This document shows, in pieces, positions 45,324 through 55,966 of a stretch of DNA of 64,000 bases. Below the pieces are notes generated by a model. It worked only from the letters and a program-made list of their open reading frames with translations. It ran no database searches and had not been told where the DNA came from. The stretch is from assembly GCF_052857255.1 (NCBI RefSeq), contig NC_135506.1, forward strand, positions 81,501,618 to 81,565,617, written 5' to 3'. The number at the start of each line of letters is the position of its first letter. The stretch's first letter is position 1. Made by a program: the position numbers and the translations under genes. The DNA is from Amblyomma americanum. Its lineage: Eukaryota; Arthropoda; Arachnida; Ixodida; Ixodidae.

Positions 45324-46160
45324 GTGAGTTCATTTTTAAGCCCTTATTTTGTGATGCCAGCTGAAATCTTACTTACCACTTCAAAAAGAGATCCTCAGTT
45401 CACGCCTTCGGATGAAGAAGGATTCAGGAAGTACGCTGTAACGCGAAGACTAGCAAACACTACACTTTGGCGTTACTGTGCATATACCGAATATTTTCTG
45501 AACCTAGCCACTGAGTGTCATTGTTAATGTCCTCTTTAATTTCTTATATACAGCATCATGAACATTGTGCAAGCAAAGGAAGAGGCCGTTTGTTTTTCAA
45601 GAAAGTTTCGCGTCGGTAATACATGCAGCAAAAAGCACAGAAATGTGAGGGAGAGTGGGTTTCACGACATGGTAACGAAAGGGGCTGCCATTTTGCGATA
45701 ATTCGTTCGGTGGTGTGTTTGTCATGGGAAAAATTGATACAGACATATAATGTACTATGAAATCAAATAATTGCCACAAGGTTGCCCGAATAGATCTAAA
45801 TACGTGAGAAAACGAATTACCTGTAAACTAAATTATTTGAAAATTGGGTAACTCTGCTTGCTTGATTCAGTGTGCAACGATTCATGCCCTGGTCTCGGCA
45901 GTAATGTAGGCCTGTTAATGTAGTAATGTAGATTTAGTGATGTACATTTCAATTTTTGGTTGAACTGTTTCGTAGTTACCACGAAAATAGCACGACAAGC
46001 TTAGACGAGCACCACGGCACAAGCTGTACTCTTGGGTACTCAAGGCGGGCCCGTCTACATCTCTGTGCTCATAGATTGCGCTGTCAGGAAGAGGGAAATT
46101 GGCGCTACTGCACTGACACCAACTGTAGCGAGAGAGCTTGACGGTGTTTTTTTTTTGTAG
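45324..46160 (+). other. Intron-like spacer
   Basis: From GTGAGTTC to TTTTTTTTTTGTAG (AG 46159-46160). No gene is recognised. Confidence 0.35.
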
Positions 46161-46573
46161 GCCATGAAGCCACTACCATACCTGAGCAACGCACTCATGG
46201 TGACTGAAACGAGACATGGCATTCGCTTCACGTACACGGACGACTCGACCCTGGCGTCCACAGCGGCACTTTTCGTGTTCTTCATGCTGGCCGCAGTTCG
46301 TCTTCAAGGCAGACTCTGTCGCGGCGCTCCTGCCATTCCTCATGCCGGCAGCCTTGGTAACGTGACTGCACATCAAGGCACATCACCAGAAGCACTAAAA
46401 CCCTCAATGCCTCGCCAACACTGCAAGACAGACAGCAGAACTATAGACAGACACAGTGGCGTTGGATGGTACGCAAAATACTCCGCAACACGTTGACGGC
46501 AGTACTCTGGGCAATGTGGCTGCATCCTCCCCGCGCAGCATGGCATTCCACTGGACAATTCCCATTCGGCACG
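46161..46573 (+). other. Exon-like cassette, short form (acceptor 46160, donor 46574)
   Basis: Two motif copies (ATG at 46284 and 46342, 58 nt apart, hence out of frame) and little A/C-rich body. ATTCCACTGGACAATTCCC precedes CACG|GTGAGT. An ATG at 46164, just after the acceptor, opens 110 codons ending at 46496 inside the cassette. The motif gives a hydrophobic run TAALFVFFMLAA at residues 34-45. The frame is not kept in other cassettes, so I do not call a protein. Confidence 0.5.
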
Positions 46574-47590
46574 GTGAGTTGACACGCTGCCCGCTGATTT
46601 GTGAAGCACGAGATGAAAGGTTATAGCAATTTTCGCAATGACAGTGCCGTTTGCTCGGAGGGGCGTCATGAAGTCAATTCGAAGACCATCAACGCCACTG
46701 TTCATCCTTAAACATTAACACTCGGTCAACCCATCTGCGTTGTATCCTTCGTCATTGGCCTTCATAATGAGGGATGACGCAGTGTGTGGATTTTGAAACC
46801 AGGTAAATGTTAATTCAGGATCGTTTTTGTTAATGAAAGGAACCTTTTGAGGCCCCTTGGGATGTTTTAGTAGTAACATGATGATCAGCCCTTTTTCCGC
46901 AGTTATTGATGCGTAGAGAGTTGAGGTTGCTGCAAGTTACAGGTGGGATTAGCCTTGCGAATTCTGCTGTCAATTGCTCCACCGTAGCGACACTTAGAAG
47001 AAGCTCAAGGGCCATTTATTTCTAAATAGATGCTGATTTTTCAGCTTACGTTGCATACAGGTTGGGGATTTCCCACCTGTTACAGATAGAAGATTCTCTG
47101 CCCTTACTCCTGTTCTAGATAGAAGATTCTCTGCCTTTACTCCTGTGCGCCCTTCCCCACAGGAGTACTTTGTGCATTGGCGGAAAAAGTGTAGGCTTCA
47201 TGTTGCGCATCAAGGTCTCCTTGTTTTATCGCATTTTGCGAGAAAGCGAAAGGAAAAAGCTATTAGTTATATTTGAATATCGCCGTAATGCGCTTGGCTG
47301 ATGCTCTCTGCTGTGCTTTTCATAGACATAAGAGTGCCTTGGCATACTATCCTTGCGGCGAACGCCTACATAGTATGAATGCTGCTTATGTTTTGCCCGT
47401 TAGATGTCCGATGGTTGGCTACTGTGATTGATTGGCTAGGTGCCTCAAAGAGAATTTACTCCTAGTAGGTTGTTTAACTGATGAAATTTTCGTCTCACTT
47501 ACTGCTACTTAGTGTTAGGGCGAGGAACTCATGCTCACGCGGTCATATAGAACGCCGCGAGTGTGTACGAAACTGATTTTTTTTTTACAG
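46574..47590 (+). other. Intron-like spacer
   Basis: From GTGAGTTGAC to TTTTTTTTTACAG (AG 47589-47590). A short direct repeat, AGATAGAAGATTCTCTGCC, occurs twice near 47090-47140. No gene is recognised. Confidence 0.35.
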
Positions 47591-48509
47591 GCTAGTACGT
47601 ACAAAGCACTCACGAGCGGCCCGCTGGCGTTGAAGTCTGCCGTGGTCATCGTGCGCCGGTACTGATGGGCGCCTGTCCACCGCGAACGTTTCTTCAGACG
47701 TCGAGGTAGAAGATAAGCCCAGCGTCACCACGACATTGCACCCCGCGTAAGCAGACTTTCCCTCGGTGCTTAAGGTGGCATTCCTTCTGTTCTTTACGCT
47801 GATGGCCATGTTGTGCGTCTTTCGGACAATTCGTGTGGCGGCGCTGCTGATCTTCCTCATGCTGGCGCCGTGTATTAATGCGGACACCTCACACTCCCCG
47901 CACGCACAAGGAAAGCAGCAGCAATGTACATTGCACCAAAAAATCTTCTTCGACACAGTCACTTTACAAAATTACTACAACAAGCAGCACATAACCATAA
48001 GCACAAGGCCAACAGATAATTCTGCCAGCGCTATCAAATGCGCGAACCAGTCACAAAAATAACCTATAGCTATGATCACGATGAGCAGCGTTTCACGAGC
48101 GACAGTCACAAAAACATGCCTTCGCCAAAGCCCCATACGCAACCAGCACCGTGAGAGACAACAGTGTTAACACCAGGGACGTTTACACTCGATACACCCG
48201 TCAGCAAAATCACCGCTGCATGTAACACCGCACTCAGTCGGAACTGCCCAATTCGACAGCCCTCCAGCTGCATACCGCGCCAGTACATCACATCCATTGA
48301 GGAATCACATGAAACGACTACACCACCGTTACAAGAACTGCATCTAACTCGGCGCAGAACGAAGACACGTGACACGCGAAGTATGTACTTTCAGCGCAGC
48401 CAGGCCGACGAAGATAACGTTTTGCACGGTGGACAGACTTCGCTGTGGCCTCGTCCATTCGTCACCACGGCGTGAGATTAAGGAAGACCAAGATAGCGAC
48501 GTGCAACTG
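47591..48509 (+). other. Exon-like cassette (acceptor 47590, donor 48510)
   Basis: Strong polypyrimidine acceptor. Motif cores at 47796 and 47859 are 63 nt apart, the only pair I can see in frame besides that at 49476/49536. Their frame (47766-48062, non-ATG start) would give a 98-residue peptide with two hydrophobic runs, like a signal peptide followed by INADTSHSPHAQ. An A/C-rich body follows. The donor is AACTG|GTGAGC. Confidence 0.5.
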
Positions 48510-49337
48510 GTGAGCTCCTGTGCTTTCTTGCTTACTAGCCAATTGCGAGCTGACAGTTTATGTACTAAAATGCAGCTTTCGAGCTGCTTAAAAAGATTAA
48601 CCCCAGAAAGCGGTCTGCGTGAGACGACTGTAGTCGGGGAGAGACAGGTTCTTCAGCTGCTGACAGTGAGAAAGATTCCTCTATATGAATTTTTTTCATG
48701 GTCGCATACATATACCGCAATAAGGGCTATTAGAAATGAAGAGGCTAATTGAAACTGTGAAGGTATAGCTGCGCTGTAAATTATATAGATGTAAGCCTTT
48801 CATCTGAGGTCAATTCACTGTCAGGTCAACCAGTAATAGTAAATAATATTAAAAAATTGTGATCTTGAGGCGCTACAGGAAGTCACTGTATTTCGTTAAC
48901 TCTCCTTAACCTCCGTAGCTTAGGTGGCTTAGGGGTTAGTGAAAAAATTTAAGTAGAACTTGACATGATTCAGTGCTATTATTCACTGCATGAGGAGAAA
49001 GGGGCCGTACGTTTGAGAAAGTCTTATGGAAGAGCACTGAGTTTGTTGATGCCCAGTGATGCATATAGCATAGCACAAACGCGCGTTTTGTGCTCTACCT
49101 CCGCCAAAGCGCGTCCGCTGCTGCTGGGAGTGAATTCCACTACTTTGGCCGGGAAGCACACCCAGGCAGCAAGAGCATCGGCCCATTGTTGAAAATGTAT
49201 TGGCAGAGACCGGTCCTACAAAGGACCAGGCTTTGGCGATATATTACCGATGTTAGGCCGATGCCCTGTGCTGTTAGGGCAGTGGCGCCTGGTCAACATA
49301 AAGCGTACTGAAATGGGGCGGGGCTTCGTTTTTGCAG
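48510..49337 (+). other. Intron-like spacer
   Basis: From GTGAGCTCC to TTCGTTTTTGCAG (AG 49336-49337). No gene is recognised. Confidence 0.35.
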
Positions 49338-50030
49338 CTCTATAGATCACCTGTGTCGAGGCCTGCAGACTCAGCTGCGGACAGACCTTTGCCAAGCCAT
49401 CCATGTTTATTTCTTGACATTTCCAGACTGCCAAGGGACTGATGGTCGGTGGGCTTAGCAGCACTTCTGTTCTTCCTGTTGGCGGCTGTCCGCGCCCCTG
49501 GCCATTCCCCTAAGGCGGCACTGGTGCTGTTCCTCATGCCATTGGTGGCCTCCAGCCTTGCTGCCTGCACCGACACTCACAGCAAGCACGGACATCTGAG
49601 AAACTGACACAACAGCTGACAACGCATAATACACACAGTGTTCATATACAGTGTCCACAACAATACAAGCAGTACAAGTACAGAAACAGCCAAGCCAAAG
49701 AGGAAGTGCATCCGAGGAAATTAAGGGACAGGTTTCATCGAATGCGTGTGCACAACCACGTTAAACACCACCCTGAGAAACAACAGCCACCACAGCAAAC
49801 AGCTACAAGTGCAGGCTGCGCAACCACTGACACAATCACACCACCTGATGTTAAAAATATTAGCACCAGAAAGATTGTAAAGACAGCAAAGACAGCATTA
49901 GGGATGCCCACGGAACCCTATTGCGCCGACACAAAAGTTCACAAAACTATTTTAAATGTAGGGAAGGATTTCCACCAAAAGAAACAATCTTGCAAAGTTA
50001 CACATTCCACACTGCGAATGTGACACACAC
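49338..50030 (+). other. Exon-like cassette, right edge uncertain
   Basis: Motif cores at 49476 and 49536 (60 nt apart, in frame). The frame through both reads SAALLFLLAA and then KAALVLFLMPLVASS before a stop near 49608. An A/C-rich body runs 49600-50030. No strong donor is found; ACA|GTGAGC at 50806 is a weak candidate. Confidence 0.4.
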
Positions 50031-50970
50031 TACACAGTGTACTTAACGTTTCAGAGCTCAACCGCTGAAGTTAAAGTAGATGAGTGGCTCGCACTCAGTT
50101 ACTCATATCCTTACCAAGAGAAACGCATCGTAAGACTCACTTCGCAAGATTTTACAGATCATCCTAGCCTTTTTCGTTTGTTATCACACAGTACATAATC
50201 TTGCCAGGATTAGTGCATCAGTAGCAGTGGGACCTTAAAGAGCATATAGCGCTTTTTTTCGCGGTTTCTTGCTGACAGGCTACCTTGCCACAGACAAGAG
50301 GGCTCCGTAGCCATGCACGGTGGGAGGAAACTCCCCGTCCGCTTGCTCTTGGCAAGGCCTTGCAATTTGCTTGTTTACCTGCTGTTTGTTTTAAACTTGC
50401 ATATAGTTAGCCATGTAGGAATGGATTAGTTCTATATTTTCTGTGTTCTGGGATTTTTATGTTATAATACGTAGTATATGTGGTAATTTCATTCTATTTC
50501 ATGTAATACGCCAAGAGCAACCAGACCTAATGCAACATCGTTTTGGCGCTCTTTGGCCCAAGTCTCTTTTGCACAATAAAACCAAAGCTAGCACAACATG
50601 ACCTCAGCTAGAACTAGAGCGGGAGCCTCAACGATCGACATGCCAGGACTCGTCAAAAAATCTTTAAAACTATACTGTTGCATGGCGACCACAAGGATGA
50701 TCAATCCATCGAATCGACAACCTCATCACCACGAGCATCTTTATCCCATAGGCTCAAGGCTGAAGTGTAGCAATGTCATGCGGCATGGGAGCCAACCCGA
50801 GAACAGTGAGCACGCAGAAGGTTATGTACATCAACCTTTTAACTAACAGCTAAAGGTGTCTGCTCAGAGATCCAATGGGTCCAGCGTTAGTTCGGCGGAT
50901 ACATTGCACCAAGATCCAAAAGACCCTCCCTAGGCTCCCACAGCGGGGATCATATTATTCTTCTTGCTAG
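50031..50970. other. Unassigned sequence
   Basis: AATAAA at 50575, preceding an A-rich stretch, could be the end of an unknown repeat. Nothing else is recognised. Confidence 0.25.
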
Positions 50971-51609
50971 TTGCTATTAATGCCGTGGTGCGGCGCTGAT
51001 GCTATTCCTCATGTTCGTGGCATCCAACATACTCCCCACCCCCCACCCCTTACACCTTACACGCACCCCAACTTCGGAGAGAATTATGTTAGACGTGAGA
51101 TACCAAAGCCATGACACTTCACATATTAATGAACAGAGAGCAGCTCCAAAGCAAACAGACAACAGCTTCAAACTAAAGCTTTATTGGTATGAGGACAGCT
51201 AAAAATTGGACCACGTAGTGATGCGAAGCAATGGCACCTCAGCGCAGACACGAGTAACGTTATACAGAAAACTACACAAACTGCAGGAATACATTCAAAA
51301 CATGAAGGCTACAGGAAGAGAAGCATCACGAACGCCACTGCTGCCCATTTTAAGTCACCGCAGGGAACAACCTTTATACTGAGGTCCTAAAACGCCTAGC
51401 TCACAAAACGACCAAAGGCTATGCAAGCTGCACACGTTTATTAACGATCGAAGCTACAGACACAGGCACCACGAAGACCAGTGCTACGATTACGCTACTG
51501 GAGGGCAGAACCATTGACACGAAGAAAAGGTTGTGCGCCCTGCGGAATGCAACTCTCCTGGTGGCATCAAGGGTCCGCATCTTAAGATCCCACCGGAAAA
51601 GAGAGAACG
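50971..51609 (+). other. Exon-like cassette, donor at 51610
   Basis: One motif copy (ATG 51011) encodes RGAALMLFLMFVASN in a frame running to 51202. A/C-rich stretches follow. CCCACCGGAAAAGAGAGAACG comes before GTGAGTACAAACTC. The acceptor at 50970 (TTCTTGCTAG) leaves only 40 nt before the motif, much less than in the others, so the true acceptor may be upstream. Confidence 0.4.
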
Positions 51610-52178
51610 GTGAGTACAAACTCAGCCACATGTACCTCTCAGCCATGACTGCTGACTAGGCCGGCGGGCTAATCCCGGTTTTCAGACGCGTTTCGTGTCA
51701 TTGGAAGTGGCGCCTGTGATTGTTCGGAGAGCTCCGCTACGAATGCGTCACAGAAATGACGTAATTGTAACAATTTTTTTACGGTCGGTTTGAATGTGTA
51801 AGGGTGTCAGGACACTAATTTGAGCTTTTTTTTGCCGCGCAGCCACCTTTCCACGGCAGTGCTCCCTGATGAATTATCAAACCCGTATTTCTTTGTTTGA
51901 TGTCAGGTCGAAGCATTGCGAGGAACAATGCTTCAGTCTTAGCGGCGTACGTTAAGACGTTAACTCGTGGTAAAATCTACGCAACCTAAGGACAAGAGTT
52001 CAGATAGGCAGATCGGCAGCAAGTACATGTGTCAAAGGGCATCATTCGTACTCAACTTTTGGAAATCCCAGATGGCCTCCAGCAGTGCGCAATGCGGAAT
52101 TATTGCTGACAACAAGCAGCTAAATCATTTTTTTTTGCAATTTCCTAAATGTAATCGTTGAACGTCAATTCCCTGCAG
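51610..52178 (+). other. Intron-like spacer
   Basis: From GTGAGTACAA to AATTCCCTGCAG (AG 52177-52178). No gene is recognised. Confidence 0.3.
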
Positions 52179-52965
52179 GTTATCAGACCAAAGTTCTTTC
52201 GCCTCTTGAGCTCCCGGACCTGTGCTAGGATTTGTGTGTGCAACAAGCCGGCCGAGGTTCCCTGGCTATCACATATGACATATGGACCAGTTACACAAAC
52301 TGTGGTCTCTTCTGTGTGTTCTCTCCACGTGGGCTCTCCTCTGCGAGCTATTGGGCACTGCTTCTGTTTCTCATGCCGGCGGAACTGACCGACATTCCCG
52401 CCTCAAGGTCATCCGCACTTCTGCTGTACGCCTGCTCTGCTAGAAGGCGGCCGCCGTGAGACAGACTTTTCCAGAAAGCAGGAACTGCAGATACACAGAG
52501 GCACACACGGACGCGACGACCATCGCAGCGACAACCACAACTTCACAGACGACAGCTGCAGTTAGCATCATCATGGACAAAAGCAAAGACAAGCAACACA
52601 GACATGACGCCACCCCCACAACAGACACGCTCATCGACTGGTGGTAAATGAAGTACAATACTGCATAACATCTGCACAACATCAAAAATTGAATCAGCTC
52701 GGTGAAGACAACTGCTGTGATGGAAGTGCAGTTACGTGAACAAGCCCAGCTGGGAGCTCCATAGCTGCTGGTAGTAAGAGTACCGCGCCATCGAAGACTG
52801 CATGCGGGAAGCAAGGACGGGCACGAGCGTTGAGTCCCGGCAAACAATGTGCAGGGTACGAGATAGCCGTCACTGTGAACGAGACTTCATCTTCATGGCT
52901 GCGGCTTTGACAGCGGCGCCATTAGAGGCAGCTCCTATACGGATATCGTCGGGAGTTCAGCAACC
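52179..52965 (+). other. Exon-like cassette (acceptor 52178, donor 52966)
   Basis: Motif with ATG at 52373 (frame SYWALLLFLMPAELTD to a stop near 52459), a strongly A/C-rich body (52480-52640), then CAACC|GTGAGTTTTTGC. The minus-strand frame 52847-52440 is very hydrophobic, which follows from the A/C bias. Confidence 0.45.
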
Positions 52966-53334
52966 GTGAGTTTTTGCTTATTTTCTTAAACGTAGAAAGC
53001 CGAAGGAACAAATCCTGTAAGTTCAGGAGCAGCGAGACCACTAAGAAAAAAAATCGTTATAACCGCAGTTGCCACATGGATCGCAATGTAGGCGCAGCTG
53101 TCACGAACTAAGGCCTACGTACCAATCGTAATATTTTGAAGTGACTCAAATCGTATGATTCAGCATTTACAGTGCAGGCGCATCTGTAGTGGTGGCTATA
53201 GCTACAGCAATCGAACGTTAAAAACGTCGTTAAATTCATTTTGGGCACCAGTAATTGCGTTCTTTCTGAAGGAGCACCAAAAAAATGAATGTGGATTATC
53301 TCAACTAATCCAGGATGTACAGAGTGAAAGCTGT
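52966..53334. other. Intron-like unassigned sequence
   Basis: It begins GTGAGTTTTT. Nothing is recognised before the repeat at 53335. Confidence 0.25.
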
Positions 53335-53650
53335 CAGCGTTCGTTGTGCTCATTGGCGTTGGCGTTGACAACGTTCTAGTCGCGTGATTTTGAGAAAAGA
53401 AAGGGCGCATAGCTGACTCTGTGTCAGTGGATGGCTCAATCGCGCTTTGAGGTACATATGTGGCGGCGGTGAGAGAAGAGAGATGTAGGTTGCAGCATTA
53501 TCGCTGACAGCGTTGTGGCAGAAAGCGTTGTGTGTGAACGCTGCCGCAGTAGGCCGCAGCGTTCATTAGGTGACCAACCTCTCGCAATTAGCCTTTAACT
53601 GCCACCTTCCAGAATGGAAGGGTGCGCGCGCTGCCTGTCTGGTGAGCGGA
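53335..53650 (+). repeat. Repeat family X, copy 3
   Basis: Homologous to 32260-32665. The hairpin CCTTCCAGAATGGAAGG lies at 53605-53621. Confidence 0.7.
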
Positions 53651-53840
53651 ACGTAATCAAAACAGGTTTTGGTCGTTGAACACCAACGCCACCTACATGA
53701 AAGCGTGCTTGAGGTGTGTACTGACCCAGGGAGCAAAGTTGTGCGCCTTTCCTTTCGGGAAAATGAGCTGCATCTACAACGTTGTCAAAGCCAATGAACC
53801 CAATGAACGCCGGCGCCTCATACTCCCGGTCGAGATCGTG
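53651..53840 (-). repeat. Repeat family X, copy 4, inverted
   Basis: The complement contains GTTCATTGGCTTTGACAACG and GCTCCCTGGGTCAGTACACA, matching the left half of the other copies. With copy 3 it forms an inverted pair. Confidence 0.6.
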
Positions 53841-53879
53841 TCCGTTCATTACATCGCCAACCGGAAGTCACGAGAACGG

Positions 53880-54390
53880 AAGTGACGTCATACCCACACT
53901 TTGGCCTTGCTCGATTTGCACCACTATCGATGTCCAGCCTAATTGAACTACGGCAAACGCCATGGTGACCTCCAAATTTGGCCTGGGTCACCCCCAAGAT
54001 TTGACCTTGGTTGATTAGCACAAATGTCGATCTCGAGCCTAAGTAGGCTATAGCGAACACCATGGTGACCCCCAAATTTGGCCTGGATCAACCCCAAATT
54101 TTGACCTTGTTCGATTTTCACCAAAATCGATGTCCAGCCTAATTAGACTACGACGAACACAATGGTGACCCCAAAATTTGGGCCGGGTCAACCCCTAAAT
54201 TTGACCTCTGCTGATTTGCACCAATATCGATGTTCCATGATGACCGCCAAATTTGGGCCGGGGTCTACCCCGACATTTGACCTTGGCTGATCTGCACGAA
54301 AATCGATGTCCAGCCTAATTCGACTACGGCGAAACACCAACCCTAAATTCGGCCCTGGTCACCCCCGACTTTCGCCTCGCGGACTTTAGA
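53880..54390 (+). repeat. 100-bp tandem satellite, about 5 units
   Basis: ATGGTGACC recurs at 53962, 54062 and 54162, an exact 100-bp spacing. A shorter unit (about 76 bp) and a diverged last one follow. Conserved parts are CCAAATTTGG, TTTGACCTTGG and ATCGATGTCCAGCCTAATT. Confidence 0.9.
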
Positions 54391-54414
54391 TCGCCAGTTT
54401 GCCCCCTGAATTTT

Positions 54415-54545
54415 CTTTGGTTTTTGAGGAAAGGAAATGGAGCCGTAATTGTCATATCTTGGTGGACACAGGAAATGTGCCATAAGGTAAGGGATAAAGG
54501 AGGGAGGTAAAGAAGAAAGGAAGGGGAAATTGAAAATTACATTTT
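54415..54545 (-). mobile_element. SINE tail fragment, minus
   Basis: Minus-strand tail: GAGGAAAGGAAATGGAGCCG and GGGATAAAGGAGGGAGG. No body follows. Confidence 0.7.
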
Positions 54546-55966
54546 GAGGAAAGGTGCTGGTTGCCTACGATGAGCGCGCAGCTGTGGACTCAGACACCGC
54601 ATAACTCGCTTCCACTAGCCTAGTGTAGCATTTGCTACAAAATATGTGCCACGGCCGGCCGCTGGTGATCGCCAGTCCTTAAGACCGTAATCGCTCTGAA
54701 AATGTCCAAATTGTAGCCTGTGCCTAAAGAAATTAGCGCAGGGTTGGGGCTATGAAAAACACTGGAAATGCACGCGTTCGGCAGTGTTGTCTCTCATATG
54801 CCCTGGCCCCGTGCACTGCACTGTATAGCAATGTTTATCATGAAGCCTTCATCAATATTGCTTCTTTAATGCCTTCAGCAAAAATGTAACCTTCAAGGGC
54901 ATTCTCTGTTTCTTTCATTTAGTATTTGATTAGCCTTAGAGATCGAAGCCACTGCAAATATTATGCTTATGAGCAAGCAGTGGATAAATTTTGAGCTTGG
55001 TGCGTCAAATCACAGCGCACACAAACATAAATCGGAAAAGTAAATGGAAAAGAGGCCTGCGGCTGCGAATAAAGAAATAACATTAAAGGGAATGCATTGA
55101 AAATTTACGGATATTTAGTGGCATCCGGTCGGCATCCGGTCTTGAAGGCATTAATATCAGTGTCTGCCACATGCCATTATGGTGCTGAGAAAGAATGCAT
55201 AAAAAATGTTTAGTTTCAGATTAAAACTCTATCGATGATCGATGCGGGGCGAGGCAGCACATATAGGGACAGTTACTAACTTCCTGTTCAGGATTCAGTA
55301 CTGACCAGAATAGCATCTGCTCAGAAAAGCATATTTTTAGCTGTGCTTATTTGCTTTTATTTGACTAAGGTTTTATCGTTTACCTACCCGAAAAAATCGC
55401 TTTGAGGTCAGAGCGCTTTAAAAAAATGTCAGTTCAGTTCTTTGAGGATACTCCAATTTCTAAAAGGCTCTAATTTTAGAAAATGCACACGTTGCCAGAG
55501 CATGCGGTTAGGACGGAGCAAAGATCACACCTCAGTTAGAATAATTCAATAGCGGAAACCCGTTATAAAGAAATAAGCCATGGCTCATATTGATTTTGCT
55601 GCTATAAGCACGCACACTTGTTTTTGTTCGAACCACGATCCTAGGGATGACCCTGTTACACTGCATGTAATTACCTCTGCTCCACGTGGGAGCGAGACGG
55701 TGAGGTCACGTTCCTGTAGCAGCTGTTACAAAAATCTGTGCTGCTCTGCCCACGTACCCTTAAGCGAAAGTTGCCGAGGAATGTGCTGTCCTTATCTAAG
55801 CACCACTCTGACAGCCGCCACCGATTTTGTCCAGTTGCTCTTCCGACTGATACCCTTCCGAACCTTCTAAAAACGAATTGCGGTGTTTATTCACAGGGAA
55901 AAAAAATCAAAGCTGTATGGAGAGAGAATTTCCTGATCCTGAACCCGAATCTTCAATTTCTTGCAG
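54546..55966 (+). other. Unassigned sequence ending in an acceptor
   Basis: No gene is recognised. It ends CTTCAATTTCTTGCAG (AG 55965-55966). Confidence 0.3.

Noticed and set aside
46164..46496. Small secreted peptide with a signal-like hydrophobic run
   Set aside because: The hydrophobic run is the repeated C/T-rich motif. Reading frames around it differ in every cassette and paired motifs are usually out of frame.
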